From: Brachybacterium phenoliresistens
Lineage (GTDB): Bacteria > Actinomycetota > Actinomycetes > Actinomycetales > Dermabacteraceae
Reading direction: 5' to 3'
NCBI RefSeq assembly: GCF_000576425.1
Contig: NZ_KK069989.1
Location: 310,001 to 374,000, forward strand
DNA length: 64,000 nt
Within the stretch, counting starts at the first letter, position 1. Each line of letters opens with the position of its first letter. Position numbers and translations under genes: made by a program. The notes under the pieces are model-generated. The model had not been told where the DNA came from, ran no database searches, and worked only from the letters and a program-made list of their open reading frames with translations. This document shows, in pieces, positions 25,921 to 34,135 of this stretch.

Positions 25921-26970
25921 TCAGTCCTTCAACATCCACACCCGCCGCAGCGGCAGCCGCTCGGTGATGTCCTCCGGCAGCTTCTCGTAGTTGCGCAGCA
26001 CGGCGTCGACGACGTCGGTCGAGTCCCAGACCTTCACACGGAAGCGTTGGTGCTTGACCGCGTCGCGCGCCGGCTTCGACAGGCCCGCCCACGTGGCGAG
26101 CAGTCCGTAGTCGGCGCCATGGGTGCTCACCAGACCGTTCAGCTGCGCGACGACCTCGGAGGCGACCTGGCCGGTCTTCACCTGGACGATGAGCTTCGGC
26201 GACTCGACCCCCAGCAGCCCCCGACCGGCGGTGATGTCGATGCCGCCGTCCGCGCCCGGCGGCGCCTCGTCCACATCGAATCCCTCCGCCTCCAGCAGCG
26301 CCGCCACGAGGTGGGCGAAGCCGTGACCGGAGAACTCCTCGGCGATCTTCGAGGAGATCTGGTCCTGGGCGATGTCGGCTATGTCCGGCTGGGACTCGGG
26401 CTCGTCCACCACATCGGTCGGGGAGTCCGCGGTGTGGGCTGTCGGTGCGGGCTGTCGGGCGGAGGGCATCGTCGCTGACCCGACGTCCTCGCCGGTGGCG
26501 AGCACGTGCTCGAGGCGGGCCACCGCGTTGTTCCTGCTGGGCGAGAAGATCGTCAAGGCGCTGCCCAGGGTGTAGAGCAGGTCCTGCTTGATCGCCGATC
26601 GCGGCACCTGGCGCAGCCATTCGACCTCCACCACGTGGCGCTGGTCGCGGTCCTCGCTGTCCAGGTAGCGGTAGCCGGAGGTGACGCGCCCCAGCGCGAT
26701 CTCTCGGTTCGTCTTCATGGGCATCACGAGCAGGTCACCCGGTGAGATGCGGCCGCGCAGCGCCCACAGCTGCGCGACGGCGTTCGTGCGCGCACCCGCC
26801 GAATCGGCAGGGTACGCCTCCGCTACGATCCTCTCGACGTCCTCCCGGCTGCGCGCCTCGGTGAGGTCTGCGACGTCGCGCCATCCCCCGCCCGAGTACC
26901 CGTTCTCGATCGCCCATTCATCGCGCTTGCCGTAGCGGCCCGAGCGCACCACCCATGCACTGTTGCTCAC
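25921..26970 (-). CDS. Mrr-family restriction endonuclease with EVE/PUA-like N-terminus
   Basis: The 349-residue product has an N-terminal ~150-residue domain (AWVVRSGRYGKRDEWAIENG; GDLLVMPMKTNREIALGRV) that fits an EVE/PUA-like modified-base reader. The C-terminal Mrr catalytic domain is GHGFAHLVAALLEAEGF, ADGGIDI (Asp245) and IVQVK (Gln263, Lys265). Mrr-type enzymes cut methylated or otherwise modified DNA (type IV restriction). Start at the GTG at 26970, giving VSNSAWVV; the much longer open frame upstream is antisense to the HSP90 gene. GC-rich, and convergent with the DUF262-AlbA_2 gene 40 bases away. Confidence 0.87.
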   Translation of the reverse strand: MSNSAWVVRSGRYGKRDEWAIENGYSGGGWRDVADLTEARSREDVERIVAEAYPADSAGARTNAVAQLWALRGRISPGDLLVMPMKTNREIALGRVTSGYRYLDSEDRDQRHVVEVEWLRQVPRSAIKQDLLYTLGSALTIFSPSRNNAVARLEHVLATGEDVGSATMPSARQPAPTAHTADSPTDVVDEPESQPDIADIAQDQISSKIAEEFSGHGFAHLVAALLEAEGFDVDEAPPGADGGIDITAGRGLLGVESPKLIVQVKTGQVASEVVAQLNGLVSTHGADYGLLATWAGLSKPARDAVKHQRFRVKVWDSTDVVDAVLRNYEKLPEDITERLPLRRVWMLKD

Positions 26971-27132
26971 GGGATCGACAGTACTGCTTCTGCAGGTCAC
27001 GCGGGCCCGATGGCCGGCGAACTCCCGAATCTCCCGCCACGTCCTCCTGGGATCGCTCGAGCAGGCAACGCGCTCGGAGCCGTCTTCACGCCATCGGGCA
27101 CAACCGCGCCGGGCTCCACATACCCTTCCCCC

Positions 27133-28884
27133 ATGCCCACCACCCCCGAGAACTTCCAGGTCGACCTGCGCGGGATCGTCGAGATCCTGTCGCACCACCT
27201 GTACTCGAGCCCGCGCGTGTACGTGCGCGAGCTGATCCAGAACGCGCGGGATGCCGTGGTCGCGCGCGGCGAGGACGTGCCGCCCATCGAGCTGGTCGTC
27301 GATCCGGCCGCGGGCTCGCTCACCGTGCGCGACCACGGCATCGGCCTCACCGAGGCGGATGCCCGCAGCCTGCTGTCCACCATCGGCGCCTCCAGCAAGC
27401 GCGAGGAGCTCGCGGCGGCACGGCGGGAGTTCCTGGGCCAGTTCGGGATCGGCCTGCTGTCCTGCTTCCTGGTGGTGGACCAGATCGAGGTGGTCTCCCG
27501 CAGCGCCCGCGACCCGCAGGCGCCGACGATGCGCTGGATCGGCTACGGCGACGGCACCTTCACCGTCTCGCCCGCGGAGCAGCCGCTCGAGGAGCCGGGC
27601 ACCCTGGTGCGGGTGCATGCGCGGCCGGACGAGGCCGAATGGGTGGGGACCGACCGCGTGTTCCGCCTCGCCCGCGAGTTCGCGAGCCTGCTGGCCGTGC
27701 CGATCACCTTCGCCGTCGCCGGCGATCCCCGCCCCGCGGTGCGGGTGAGCGGAGATCCCGCCCCGTGGGACCTGCCCGGTAAGGCGGCGGCCGCCTGGTG
27801 CGAGGACGCCTTCGGCTTCGCGCCGCTGGCGAGCATCCCGCTGGACCTGCCGATGCTCGGCATCCGCGGCGTCACGTTCGTGACCGGCGAGGCGACGCCC
27901 GGCCGGGGCCGCGCGGGGGACCGGGTGTTCTCCCACGGCATGTCCGTCGCCTCCGACAACACCCAGCTGGTGCCGGAGTGGGTCAGCTTCGCGCGCGTCG
28001 CGATCGAGGCGGGGTCGCTCAGCCTCACCGCCTCCCGCGAGAGCCTGCACGAGTCCGCGGCCCTCGCCACGGCGCGCGAGGAGCTCGGCCACCAGGTCCG
28101 GGCGGGCATCGAGCGCCTCGCCGCCGGGGACCCGGAGGTCTTCGCACGCTTCGTCGACGTGCACGGGCAGAGCCTGCTCGCCCTCGCCGTCGCGCACCCG
28201 GAGATGCTGGAGTTCGTCGCCCGCCACCTGACGTGGGAGACCAGCTCCGGGCCGCTGCGTCTGGTGGAGATGCCGGCCAGGATCACGTTCACCACGCAGG
28301 ACCGGGACTTCAGCAGCTACGCCCCGATCGTCCAGGCGCAGGGCGACCTGCTGGTCAACGGGGCCTACACCCACGGCGCCGCCATGCTGCGCGCGTACGA
28401 CCAGGCGCAGTCGCGGCTCACCGCGCGCGAGTTCGAGCTGACGCGCCTGCTGGAGAACCTCCCGGAGCCGCGCGGCGAGGACGCGGCCCTCGCCGAGCGG
28501 ATCGGCACCGTGGCGCGGGGCGTGCTCGACGCGCACGGCGTCGCGGTGGACGTGCGCGCCTTCCGCCCGGTGTCCCAGCTGGTGCTGCACGTGCCCGGGC
28601 GCGCCGCGGGCTTCGTGTTCGAGGAGGTCGAGGACGATCCGTGGGCCGACATGCTCGGCGGCGGGGCCCCGCGCGAGCAGGAGGACCCCCGGCCCACCCT
28701 CGTGCTCAACCTCCGCGCCGAGGCCGTGCGGGCCCTCGGCGGGACGCTCGCCCCCGCCACCCGCGACGACGCGATCCGCGCGCTGCACCTGCTGAGCCTG
28801 CTGCAGGCCGGCATCCGCCTGCAGGCCGAGGAGCAGGCGCTCCTCGCGGGCGCGTTGCAGACGCTGCTCCTCGCGGCATCCTGA
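27133..28884 (+). CDS. HSP90-family chaperone
   Basis: The 583-residue product has the HSP90 GHKL ATPase signatures: RELIQNARDA (32-41), DHGIGL (67-72) and GQFGIGLLSCF (102-112), then a middle domain and a C-terminal dimerisation region. It is a little shorter than E. coli HtpG and diverges strongly after the ATPase domain, as do the actinobacterial HSP90-family proteins coupled to a repeat protein. A TACCCT hexamer lies exactly six bases before the ATG, suggesting a leaderless transcript. The partner gene follows 40 bases later. Confidence 0.88.
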   Translation: MPTTPENFQVDLRGIVEILSHHLYSSPRVYVRELIQNARDAVVARGEDVPPIELVVDPAAGSLTVRDHGIGLTEADARSLLSTIGASSKREELAAARREFLGQFGIGLLSCFLVVDQIEVVSRSARDPQAPTMRWIGYGDGTFTVSPAEQPLEEPGTLVRVHARPDEAEWVGTDRVFRLAREFASLLAVPITFAVAGDPRPAVRVSGDPAPWDLPGKAAAAWCEDAFGFAPLASIPLDLPMLGIRGVTFVTGEATPGRGRAGDRVFSHGMSVASDNTQLVPEWVSFARVAIEAGSLSLTASRESLHESAALATAREELGHQVRAGIERLAAGDPEVFARFVDVHGQSLLALAVAHPEMLEFVARHLTWETSSGPLRLVEMPARITFTTQDRDFSSYAPIVQAQGDLLVNGAYTHGAAMLRAYDQAQSRLTAREFELTRLLENLPEPRGEDAALAERIGTVARGVLDAHGVAVDVRAFRPVSQLVLHVPGRAAGFVFEEVEDDPWADMLGGGAPREQEDPRPTLVLNLRAEAVRALGGTLAPATRDDAIRALHLLSLLQAGIRLQAEEQALLAGALQTLLLAAS

Positions 28885-28924
28885 CCCGACACCGACCACC
28901 AACCACCGACAGCAGGGGATGACG

Positions 28925-31150
28925 ATGATCCGATACGACGAGGTCCGGGGCCTCACCGGCGAGAAGGCGCAGCGCGTGCGGGCGCTCATCGACCGCAGCA
29001 GCGAGATCTGGGACATGCCGGAGGACATGGGGACGATCGACGCCTGGGAGGAGCAGATCGCCGCCTGCGAGGCGGAGGGCGTGCCGCATCTCGCGGCGAG
29101 CGGGCGCTTCGGTCAGTACTCGATCCTCAGCCTCGGCGGCATGCCGCAGGAGGCCCTCGAGGCGTATGCGCGGCTCATGCAGATCGTCGGCCGCTACGGC
29201 GACCACATCCACCCCGACAACGTGAGGACGTTCCTCGGGACGATCTCGAACCTGGTCTCGACCGTGGGGGAGGACCCGTCGCTGTCGCGGCCGCAGCTCG
29301 AGCGGATCGTCGACCTCGTCGAGAAGCAGACGATCGCCCACGGCTTCGACCTCTCCAACGTCACGCTGGCGCGGGCGAGCCTCGCCGCCGAGTTCGGCGA
29401 GCAGGATCGCGCCTACGCGCTGCTGGACCGCTGGCAGGGCATCGGCAGCCCCGAATGGCCGCCCTTCGACGCGAACACCGTCACCCGCGAGGTCGCGATC
29501 CTCGAGCCCTTCGAGCCGGAGCTCGCCGCGGAGACGCTCATGCGACGGTTCACGGCGATGGGCGTGCCGCCGGGCCCGATCGACACCGACCGCGAGGACC
29601 TCACCCAGCTCGTGCTGCTGCGGGCGCTGCTGGGCTCCCTGTGGGCGCGCGCCGGGCGGAAGGACCTCGCGGCCCGGATCGGCGACGAGCTGGTCGACCA
29701 GTTCGGCATCGAGGACCTCGTGCAGACGGCGGTGGTCGAGGACCTGCTGCTCGTGCTCGAGCATCGGCCCGATGACGCCCGGGTCGCGGCCGATGTCGGG
29801 CTCGCCAACAGCGCGCTCGACACCGTCGACTGCCGGCTGATCGCCGCTCTCGCCCGCAGCCGGACGCTCGAGGACCCGGCAGGGGAGGAGGCGGTGCTGC
29901 TGCGCGCCGTGGCGACGCAGGCCGCGGCGGCGCACGATGAGCGCGGCGGGACGGACATCCACACCCGGGAGCTGCGGGAGATCTGGCTCGCGGACCTCCC
30001 GCCCGCCGACCCCGAGCCGGCCGCGGGCGATGACCCGGTGGAGCGGGCCGAGCGGATCCTGCGCGCCGGCTGGATCCCGCGGCGCACCGCGCCGGTGACC
30101 ATCGACGAGGTGCCCTTCGCGATCAAGGACCGCTACCTCGAGCTCCACGGGCTGTCGATGGCCGTCCTCGAAGCCGGCTCCGAGGAGGAGTCCGAGGCGC
30201 TCGTGGAGAGCATCGTCGCCCGCAGCCGCGAGCTGAGGATGCCGATGGCGGAGTTCGTCGCGCAGCTCATGCGGACGATGCGCGCCTACCAGTCCGACGA
30301 CCATGTGGCGCTCGTCCTGCGCTACGCGGAGGCCCAGCGCGCGCAGGCGCTCGCGCCGGACGGCATCTACCCGCCCCTCGAGAAGGCCGCCGCGGGGCTC
30401 TTCCTCCCGGTGATCCTCACGGCCCTGGACCAGCCCGCGATCCCGCTGGGCCGCATCGACGCGATCATCGCCGGGGAGGTCGACCTGCGGGCGCTGACCG
30501 GGAAGCCGACCACTCCGATCGCCATGGCCCGGCTCGCCCGTGCCGCCCACCTCGGGGAGGTCTCGGAGGTCGGGCCGCTTCTCGCCGATGTCCGGGCCCA
30601 CCTCGCGGCGGAGGCCGGGGACGTCGACCCCTTCGACGTGCAGATCGACCTGGCCCGGATCCTCGCCCCCCTGGATGCCCGGTCCGTCCCGGGGCTCGTG
30701 GCCGACGTGCTGGAGAGCTCGAACGACCCGTCCCAGCAGCGCGCGGCGCAGGCGTGGACGGCCTGGGCCGCACTGCGGGCGGGCCGGCCCGTGGACCGGG
30801 ACGCGGCCGAGGTCGTCGCGCAGCTCGAGCAGGTCGATCGGGACTTCGAGGATTTCGGGGACCTGCCGCGATCGGTGGTCCTCGAGCTCGCGGCCCAGGT
30901 CCCGGGCACCCTCGGATGGGCGGTCGACGCGGCGCTCGCGGACACGACCCCGGGGGACCCGTACCACCTCGACACCTTCGCCGGCGCCGCGCGGGTCCTG
31001 CTCGACCATGCCCCGAGCGACGCTCGCGGGCCGCGGCTGCGCGAGGACGCGCTCGCGATCGCCGCGGCGCTCGATGAGCGCAACGGCAGCGAGGTGCAGT
31101 CCCGGCAGCTGCGCGAGAGGTTCTTCCAGGAGGCTCGCGAGCGCAGCTGA
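28925..31150 (+). CDS. Large helical-repeat protein paired with HSP90
   Basis: This 741-residue, wholly soluble protein consists of Ala/Leu/Glu-rich helices arranged like tetratricopeptide repeats (ALEAYARLMQIVGRYG; ERAERILRAGWIP). No catalytic motif was found. It follows the HSP90-family gene closely and ends at a long palindrome. TPR proteins often serve as HSP90 co-chaperones, so a dedicated co-chaperone or client role is a reasonable inference. An AGGGG ribosome site six bases before the ATG at 28925 favours this start over the in-frame ATG at 28919, which would sit directly against it. Confidence 0.75.
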   Translation: MIRYDEVRGLTGEKAQRVRALIDRSSEIWDMPEDMGTIDAWEEQIAACEAEGVPHLAASGRFGQYSILSLGGMPQEALEAYARLMQIVGRYGDHIHPDNVRTFLGTISNLVSTVGEDPSLSRPQLERIVDLVEKQTIAHGFDLSNVTLARASLAAEFGEQDRAYALLDRWQGIGSPEWPPFDANTVTREVAILEPFEPELAAETLMRRFTAMGVPPGPIDTDREDLTQLVLLRALLGSLWARAGRKDLAARIGDELVDQFGIEDLVQTAVVEDLLLVLEHRPDDARVAADVGLANSALDTVDCRLIAALARSRTLEDPAGEEAVLLRAVATQAAAAHDERGGTDIHTRELREIWLADLPPADPEPAAGDDPVERAERILRAGWIPRRTAPVTIDEVPFAIKDRYLELHGLSMAVLEAGSEEESEALVESIVARSRELRMPMAEFVAQLMRTMRAYQSDDHVALVLRYAEAQRAQALAPDGIYPPLEKAAAGLFLPVILTALDQPAIPLGRIDAIIAGEVDLRALTGKPTTPIAMARLARAAHLGEVSEVGPLLADVRAHLAAEAGDVDPFDVQIDLARILAPLDARSVPGLVADVLESSNDPSQQRAAQAWTAWAALRAGRPVDRDAAEVVAQLEQVDRDFEDFGDLPRSVVLELAAQVPGTLGWAVDAALADTTPGDPYHLDTFAGAARVLLDHAPSDARGPRLREDALAIAAALDERNGSEVQSRQLRERFFQEARERS

Positions 31151-31162
31151 GCAGAGCGAGGC

Positions 31163-31221
31163 GAGGACCTGCTGCAGGAGGACACGTACGTCATGTACAT
31201 GTCCTGCTGCAGCAGGTCCTC
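31163..31221. repeat. Long intergenic palindrome, copy A
   Basis: The 22-base arms (31163-31184 and 31200-31221) pair with one mismatch. Inside them lies GGACACGTAC (31180-31189), the loop GTCAT, and GTACATGTCC (31195-31204). The same core and a five-base loop ending in AT recur at 37.9 and 49.9 kb. It sits between two converging genes. No T-tract follows. It could be a terminator, a REP-like element or a protein-binding site. Confidence 0.8.
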
Positions 31222-31352
31222 CGAACCCTCCGGGATGCCCCTCTGCGGTGGGGGCGGAGCGCCCGGACACGGCGCACGCATCGCGAACCGATGCTCGGCG
31301 GCGCGCTCGGCAGCGGGAGCGAGCGGGCCGCCGGCCAGCGGGACGGGCGGCC

Positions 31353-32027
31353 CTACCCCTCCACCCCGAAGTCCCCCAGCACCGCCAGGATGTGGGCGGT
31401 GATGCGGGACTCCAGGTCCGCCGGGCCCTCGGCGATGACGTCGATGACCTCCTGGTGCTTGTCCGCGGAGGTGTTGAGCTTCGCGCGCTGGGCGCCGGCG
31501 TGCATGATCGACATGCGCAGCACGCCGGCCAGCTGCTCCCAGGTCTGCAGCAGCACCTCGTTGTCGCTGACGCGGCACAGGGTGCGGTGGAACTCGACGT
31601 CTGCCTCGAGGCGCTCGAGCATGGGGAGGTCGTCCTCCTCGGCGTCGCGCATGGTGCGCAGGGCGCGGTCCAGCTGACGCAGCGCCTTCGCGCGCTCGGC
31701 CTCGGGCATGTCGGCGACGGTGCGGGCGGCGAGGGCCTCGAGGGCGGCGCGCACGCGGAAGGTCCCGGCGATGGTGCGGGCGTCGAGGCTGCGCACGTGC
31801 AGGCGGCCGCGGCCGTCGGTGACGGCGAGGCCCTCCTGCTGCAGCTGGCGCAGGGCCTCGCGCAGCGTGCCGCGGGAGATGCCGAGCTCCGAGGCCAGGC
31901 GCACCTCCGCGAGGTGGGTGCCCGGGGCGATGCCGCCCATGACGATGGCCTCGCGCAGCGCCTGCAGGGCCTGTTCGCGCAGGTTGCTCACCTGCAGGGA
32001 CGGGAGGACTGAGGTCTGTGGGCTCAC
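31353..32027 (-). CDS. GntR-family regulator with FCD domain
   Basis: The 224-residue product has an N-terminal winged helix (LREQALQALREAIVMGGIAPGT, LASELGISRGTLREALRQLQ) and an all-helical C-terminal FCD domain with metal-ligand type residues (EFHRTLC, MHAG, KHQEVIDVIAEG). FCD-GntR proteins usually repress transport and catabolism genes for organic or sugar acids. It is divergent from the TRAP operon and almost certainly controls it. A FadR-type operator lies directly upstream. Start is GTG at 32027, the only sensible start giving a family-length protein. Confidence 0.9.
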   Translation of the reverse strand: MSPQTSVLPSLQVSNLREQALQALREAIVMGGIAPGTHLAEVRLASELGISRGTLREALRQLQQEGLAVTDGRGRLHVRSLDARTIAGTFRVRAALEALAARTVADMPEAERAKALRQLDRALRTMRDAEEDDLPMLERLEADVEFHRTLCRVSDNEVLLQTWEQLAGVLRMSIMHAGAQRAKLNTSADKHQEVIDVIAEGPADLESRITAHILAVLGDFGVEG

Positions 32028-32040
32028 GCCGTCATCCAAC

Positions 32041-32057
32041 ACTGGTCCGACCTTGTT
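32041..32057. promoter_or_regulatory. FadR-type operator between FCD-GntR gene and TRAP operon
   Basis: ACTGGTCCGACCTTGTT at 32041-32057 closely resembles the E. coli FadR consensus (CTGGTCCGAC core) and fits the general FCD-subfamily pattern TNGTNNNACNA. Flanking CCAACA (32037-32042) and TGTTGG (32054-32059), repeated at 32082-32087, give additional symmetry. It lies between the regulator start and the TRAP promoter, so the FCD-GntR protein is the expected binder. Confidence 0.6.
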
Positions 32058-32065
32058 GGCAAGTG

Positions 32066-32095
32066 TTGACAGTAGGACAGTCCAACACGTAGCGT
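32066..32095 (+). promoter_or_regulatory. Promoter of the TRAP operon
   Basis: TTGACA (32066-32071), an 18-base spacer and TAGCGT (32090-32095) form a good housekeeping promoter, with the operator just upstream of the -35 and a CCAACA half-site inside the spacer. The first gene starts 55 bases after the -10. Confidence 0.6.
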
Positions 32096-32150
32096 CCTCG
32101 CCGTACCGACCCCCGGTCCCCGGACAGAGCTGTCCCGAAGGAGCCCGCTG

Positions 32151-32753
32151 ATGTCGCACGACCCCGCACCGCCCGCCCGTCCCCCGCACGGCACGCCCCG
32201 GCACGACCCGACCCCGTCGGGCCGCGCCGACGCCCTGCACGCCCGCCTCGCCCCCGCCCGCCGCCTGCTCGACGGGGTCGAGAAGGTCGTCACCGTGCTC
32301 GCCGTCGCGGCGCTCGCGCTGATCGTCCTCACCGTCGTGTGGCAGGTCGTGGCCCGGTACGTGACCTCGCAGTCCACCGCCTGGGCGCCCGAGCTGTCGC
32401 AGACCGCCTTCGTGTGGACGGCGCTGCTGGCCATCCCGCTGGGCGTGCGCAGCGGTCGACACATGGTGGTGGACCTCTGGCGCGGCCGCAGCGAGCTCGT
32501 GCAGAAGGTCGTCTTCGTGCTCGCGTCCCTCGTCATCCTCGTGACCTGCGCGGTGCTGGTGGCCTTCGGCATCGAGATGCTCGGCACGTCCTTCCAGCGC
32601 AGCCTGCCCAGCCTCGGCATCTCCTCCGGATGGCAGATGCTCGCCGTCCCCATCGGCTTCGGCCTCAGCTTCATCTTCCAGCTCGAGGTGCTCGTGCGCC
32701 GCTTCACCGACCCGGCGAGCGTCGAGGTCGACCCCGCCGAACAGACCGTCTGA
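32151..32753 (+). CDS. TRAP transporter small permease (DctQ type)
   Basis: This 200-residue inner-membrane protein has four hydrophobic spans, matching the DctQ subunit (VLAVAALALIVLTVVWQVVARY; FVWTALLAIPLGVRSGRHMVVD). It bridges the large permease and the periplasmic-type binding protein in TRAP uptake, which is driven by a sodium or proton gradient. A long Pro-rich N-terminus precedes the first span. AAGGAG lies seven bases before the ATG. It is the first gene of the operon. Confidence 0.92.
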   Translation: MSHDPAPPARPPHGTPRHDPTPSGRADALHARLAPARRLLDGVEKVVTVLAVAALALIVLTVVWQVVARYVTSQSTAWAPELSQTAFVWTALLAIPLGVRSGRHMVVDLWRGRSELVQKVVFVLASLVILVTCAVLVAFGIEMLGTSFQRSLPSLGISSGWQMLAVPIGFGLSFIFQLEVLVRRFTDPASVEVDPAEQTV

Positions 32754-32767
32754 GAGGAGACCCCGAC

Positions 32768-34081
32768 ATGGGTGGATCACTGCTGGGCACCTTCGGCCTC
32801 GGGATGCTCTCCCGCGTCCCCATCGGCTTCGCCCTGGCCGCCGCATCCCTGGTCACGCTGTACTTCCTGACCACCGACAACCTCGCCATCGGCGCGCAGC
32901 GCATCGTCGCCGGCGTCACGCCGTACCCGCTGCTGGCGGTGCCGCTGTTCATCCTCGCCGGCGGGCTCATGAACGCCGGCGGCATCTCCCGCCGCCTGCT
33001 GGACCTGGCCGATGCCATCGTCGGCCGCATGACCGGCGGCCTCGCCCACACCAACATCCTGGCCTCGCTGTTCTTCGGCGGGCTCTCCGGATCCTCCGTC
33101 GCGGACGTCTCCTCGCTGGGCCGGATCCTCATCCCCGCCATGCGGGAGCGGAAGTACACCGCCGCCTACGCCGCCGCGGTCACCGCCTCCTCCGCGATCA
33201 TCGCGCCGATCCTCCCGCCCTCGATCACGCTGATCCTGTTCGGCGTGGTCACCGGCACCAGCATCGGCCAGCTGTTCTTCGCCGGCGTCATCCCCGCCAT
33301 GCTGTACATGGCGGTGCTCATGGTGACCGTGCTGGTCACCGTCAAGCGTTCCGGCTTCGAGCCGGAGGCCGTGAAGACCATGGACGAGAAGGACATCGGC
33401 CGCACCCCCCGCGACCAGATCGCCCCGTTCTGGCCGGCGCTGGCCAAGGCGATCCCCGCGCTGCTGCTGCCGGTGCTGATCCTCGTGGGGATCCGCGGCG
33501 GGATCTTCACCCCCACCGAGGCCGCCGGCATGGCCGTCGCCTACGCCGTGCTGGTCGGCGCCTTCGTCTACCGCGAGCTGACCTTGCCGAAGATCTTCAC
33601 CGCCATGAAGGACTCCGTCGCGCTCATCGGCCTGATCCTGCTGGTGATGGCCGCCGCCCAGCTGTACTCGTGGGTGCTCACCTCCGGCGGGGTGCCGCAG
33701 TCCGTGGCCGCCGCGCTGCTGGCCGTCTCCGCCAGCCCCATCGTGATCCTGCTGCTGATCAACGTGCTGCTGCTGGTGGTGGGCATGTTCATCGAGGCCA
33801 ACGCCGCGATCATCATCCTCGTCCCGATCATCTTCCCCGTCGCCGTGGAGCTCGGCATCGACCCGCTGCACCTGGGCGTGGTGATCGTCGTGAACATGGG
33901 CCTGGGCCTGGTGACCCCGCCGGTGGGCCTGAACCTCATGCTCGCCTCCGAGATCGCGGAGATCGACCTGCTCGCCGGCGCCCGCGCCATGCTCCCCTTC
34001 CTCGCCGGCGGCCTCGCCTTCCTGCTGCTGCTCACCTTCGTCCCCGCGCTGACCACCTGGCTGCCCGGGGTCCTGTACTGA
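32768..34081 (+). CDS. TRAP transporter large permease (DctM type)
   Basis: This 437-residue inner-membrane protein has about 11-12 spans and the DctM landmarks: NLAIGAQRIVAGVTPYPLLA, FFGGLSGSSVADVSSLG, IIAPILPPSITLI and LGLVTPPVGLNLML. It forms the translocation channel of the transporter. The ATG at 32768 is preceded by GAGAGGAG; the longer open frame from 32339 would overlap most of the small permease and is rejected. Fourteen bases separate it from the small permease. Confidence 0.95.
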   Translation: MGGSLLGTFGLGMLSRVPIGFALAAASLVTLYFLTTDNLAIGAQRIVAGVTPYPLLAVPLFILAGGLMNAGGISRRLLDLADAIVGRMTGGLAHTNILASLFFGGLSGSSVADVSSLGRILIPAMRERKYTAAYAAAVTASSAIIAPILPPSITLILFGVVTGTSIGQLFFAGVIPAMLYMAVLMVTVLVTVKRSGFEPEAVKTMDEKDIGRTPRDQIAPFWPALAKAIPALLLPVLILVGIRGGIFTPTEAAGMAVAYAVLVGAFVYRELTLPKIFTAMKDSVALIGLILLVMAAAQLYSWVLTSGGVPQSVAAALLAVSASPIVILLLINVLLLVVGMFIEANAAIIILVPIIFPVAVELGIDPLHLGVVIVVNMGLGLVTPPVGLNLMLASEIAEIDLLAGARAMLPFLAGGLAFLLLLTFVPALTTWLPGVLY

Positions 34082-34135
34082 CCCGCACGACCGGACCGAC
34101 CACCCGCTCGACCCACCCACCCCCAGGAGAAACCG

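Noticed and set aside
26971-29028. N-terminal extension of the Mrr-type gene to 1035 residues
   Set aside because: The extra part is antisense to the HSP90 gene and the start of its partner. The family-like protein begins at the GTG at 26970 with SNSAWVVRSG.
31163-31221. Short peptide shared by the palindrome copies (DTYVMYM-like)
   Set aside because: The similarity comes from the palindromic DNA core; base changes between copies do not favour third codon positions and no common start codon exists.
32339-32767. Longer start for the TRAP large permease
   Set aside because: It would overlap nearly the whole small-permease gene in another frame; GAGAGGAG before the ATG at 32768 decides the start.
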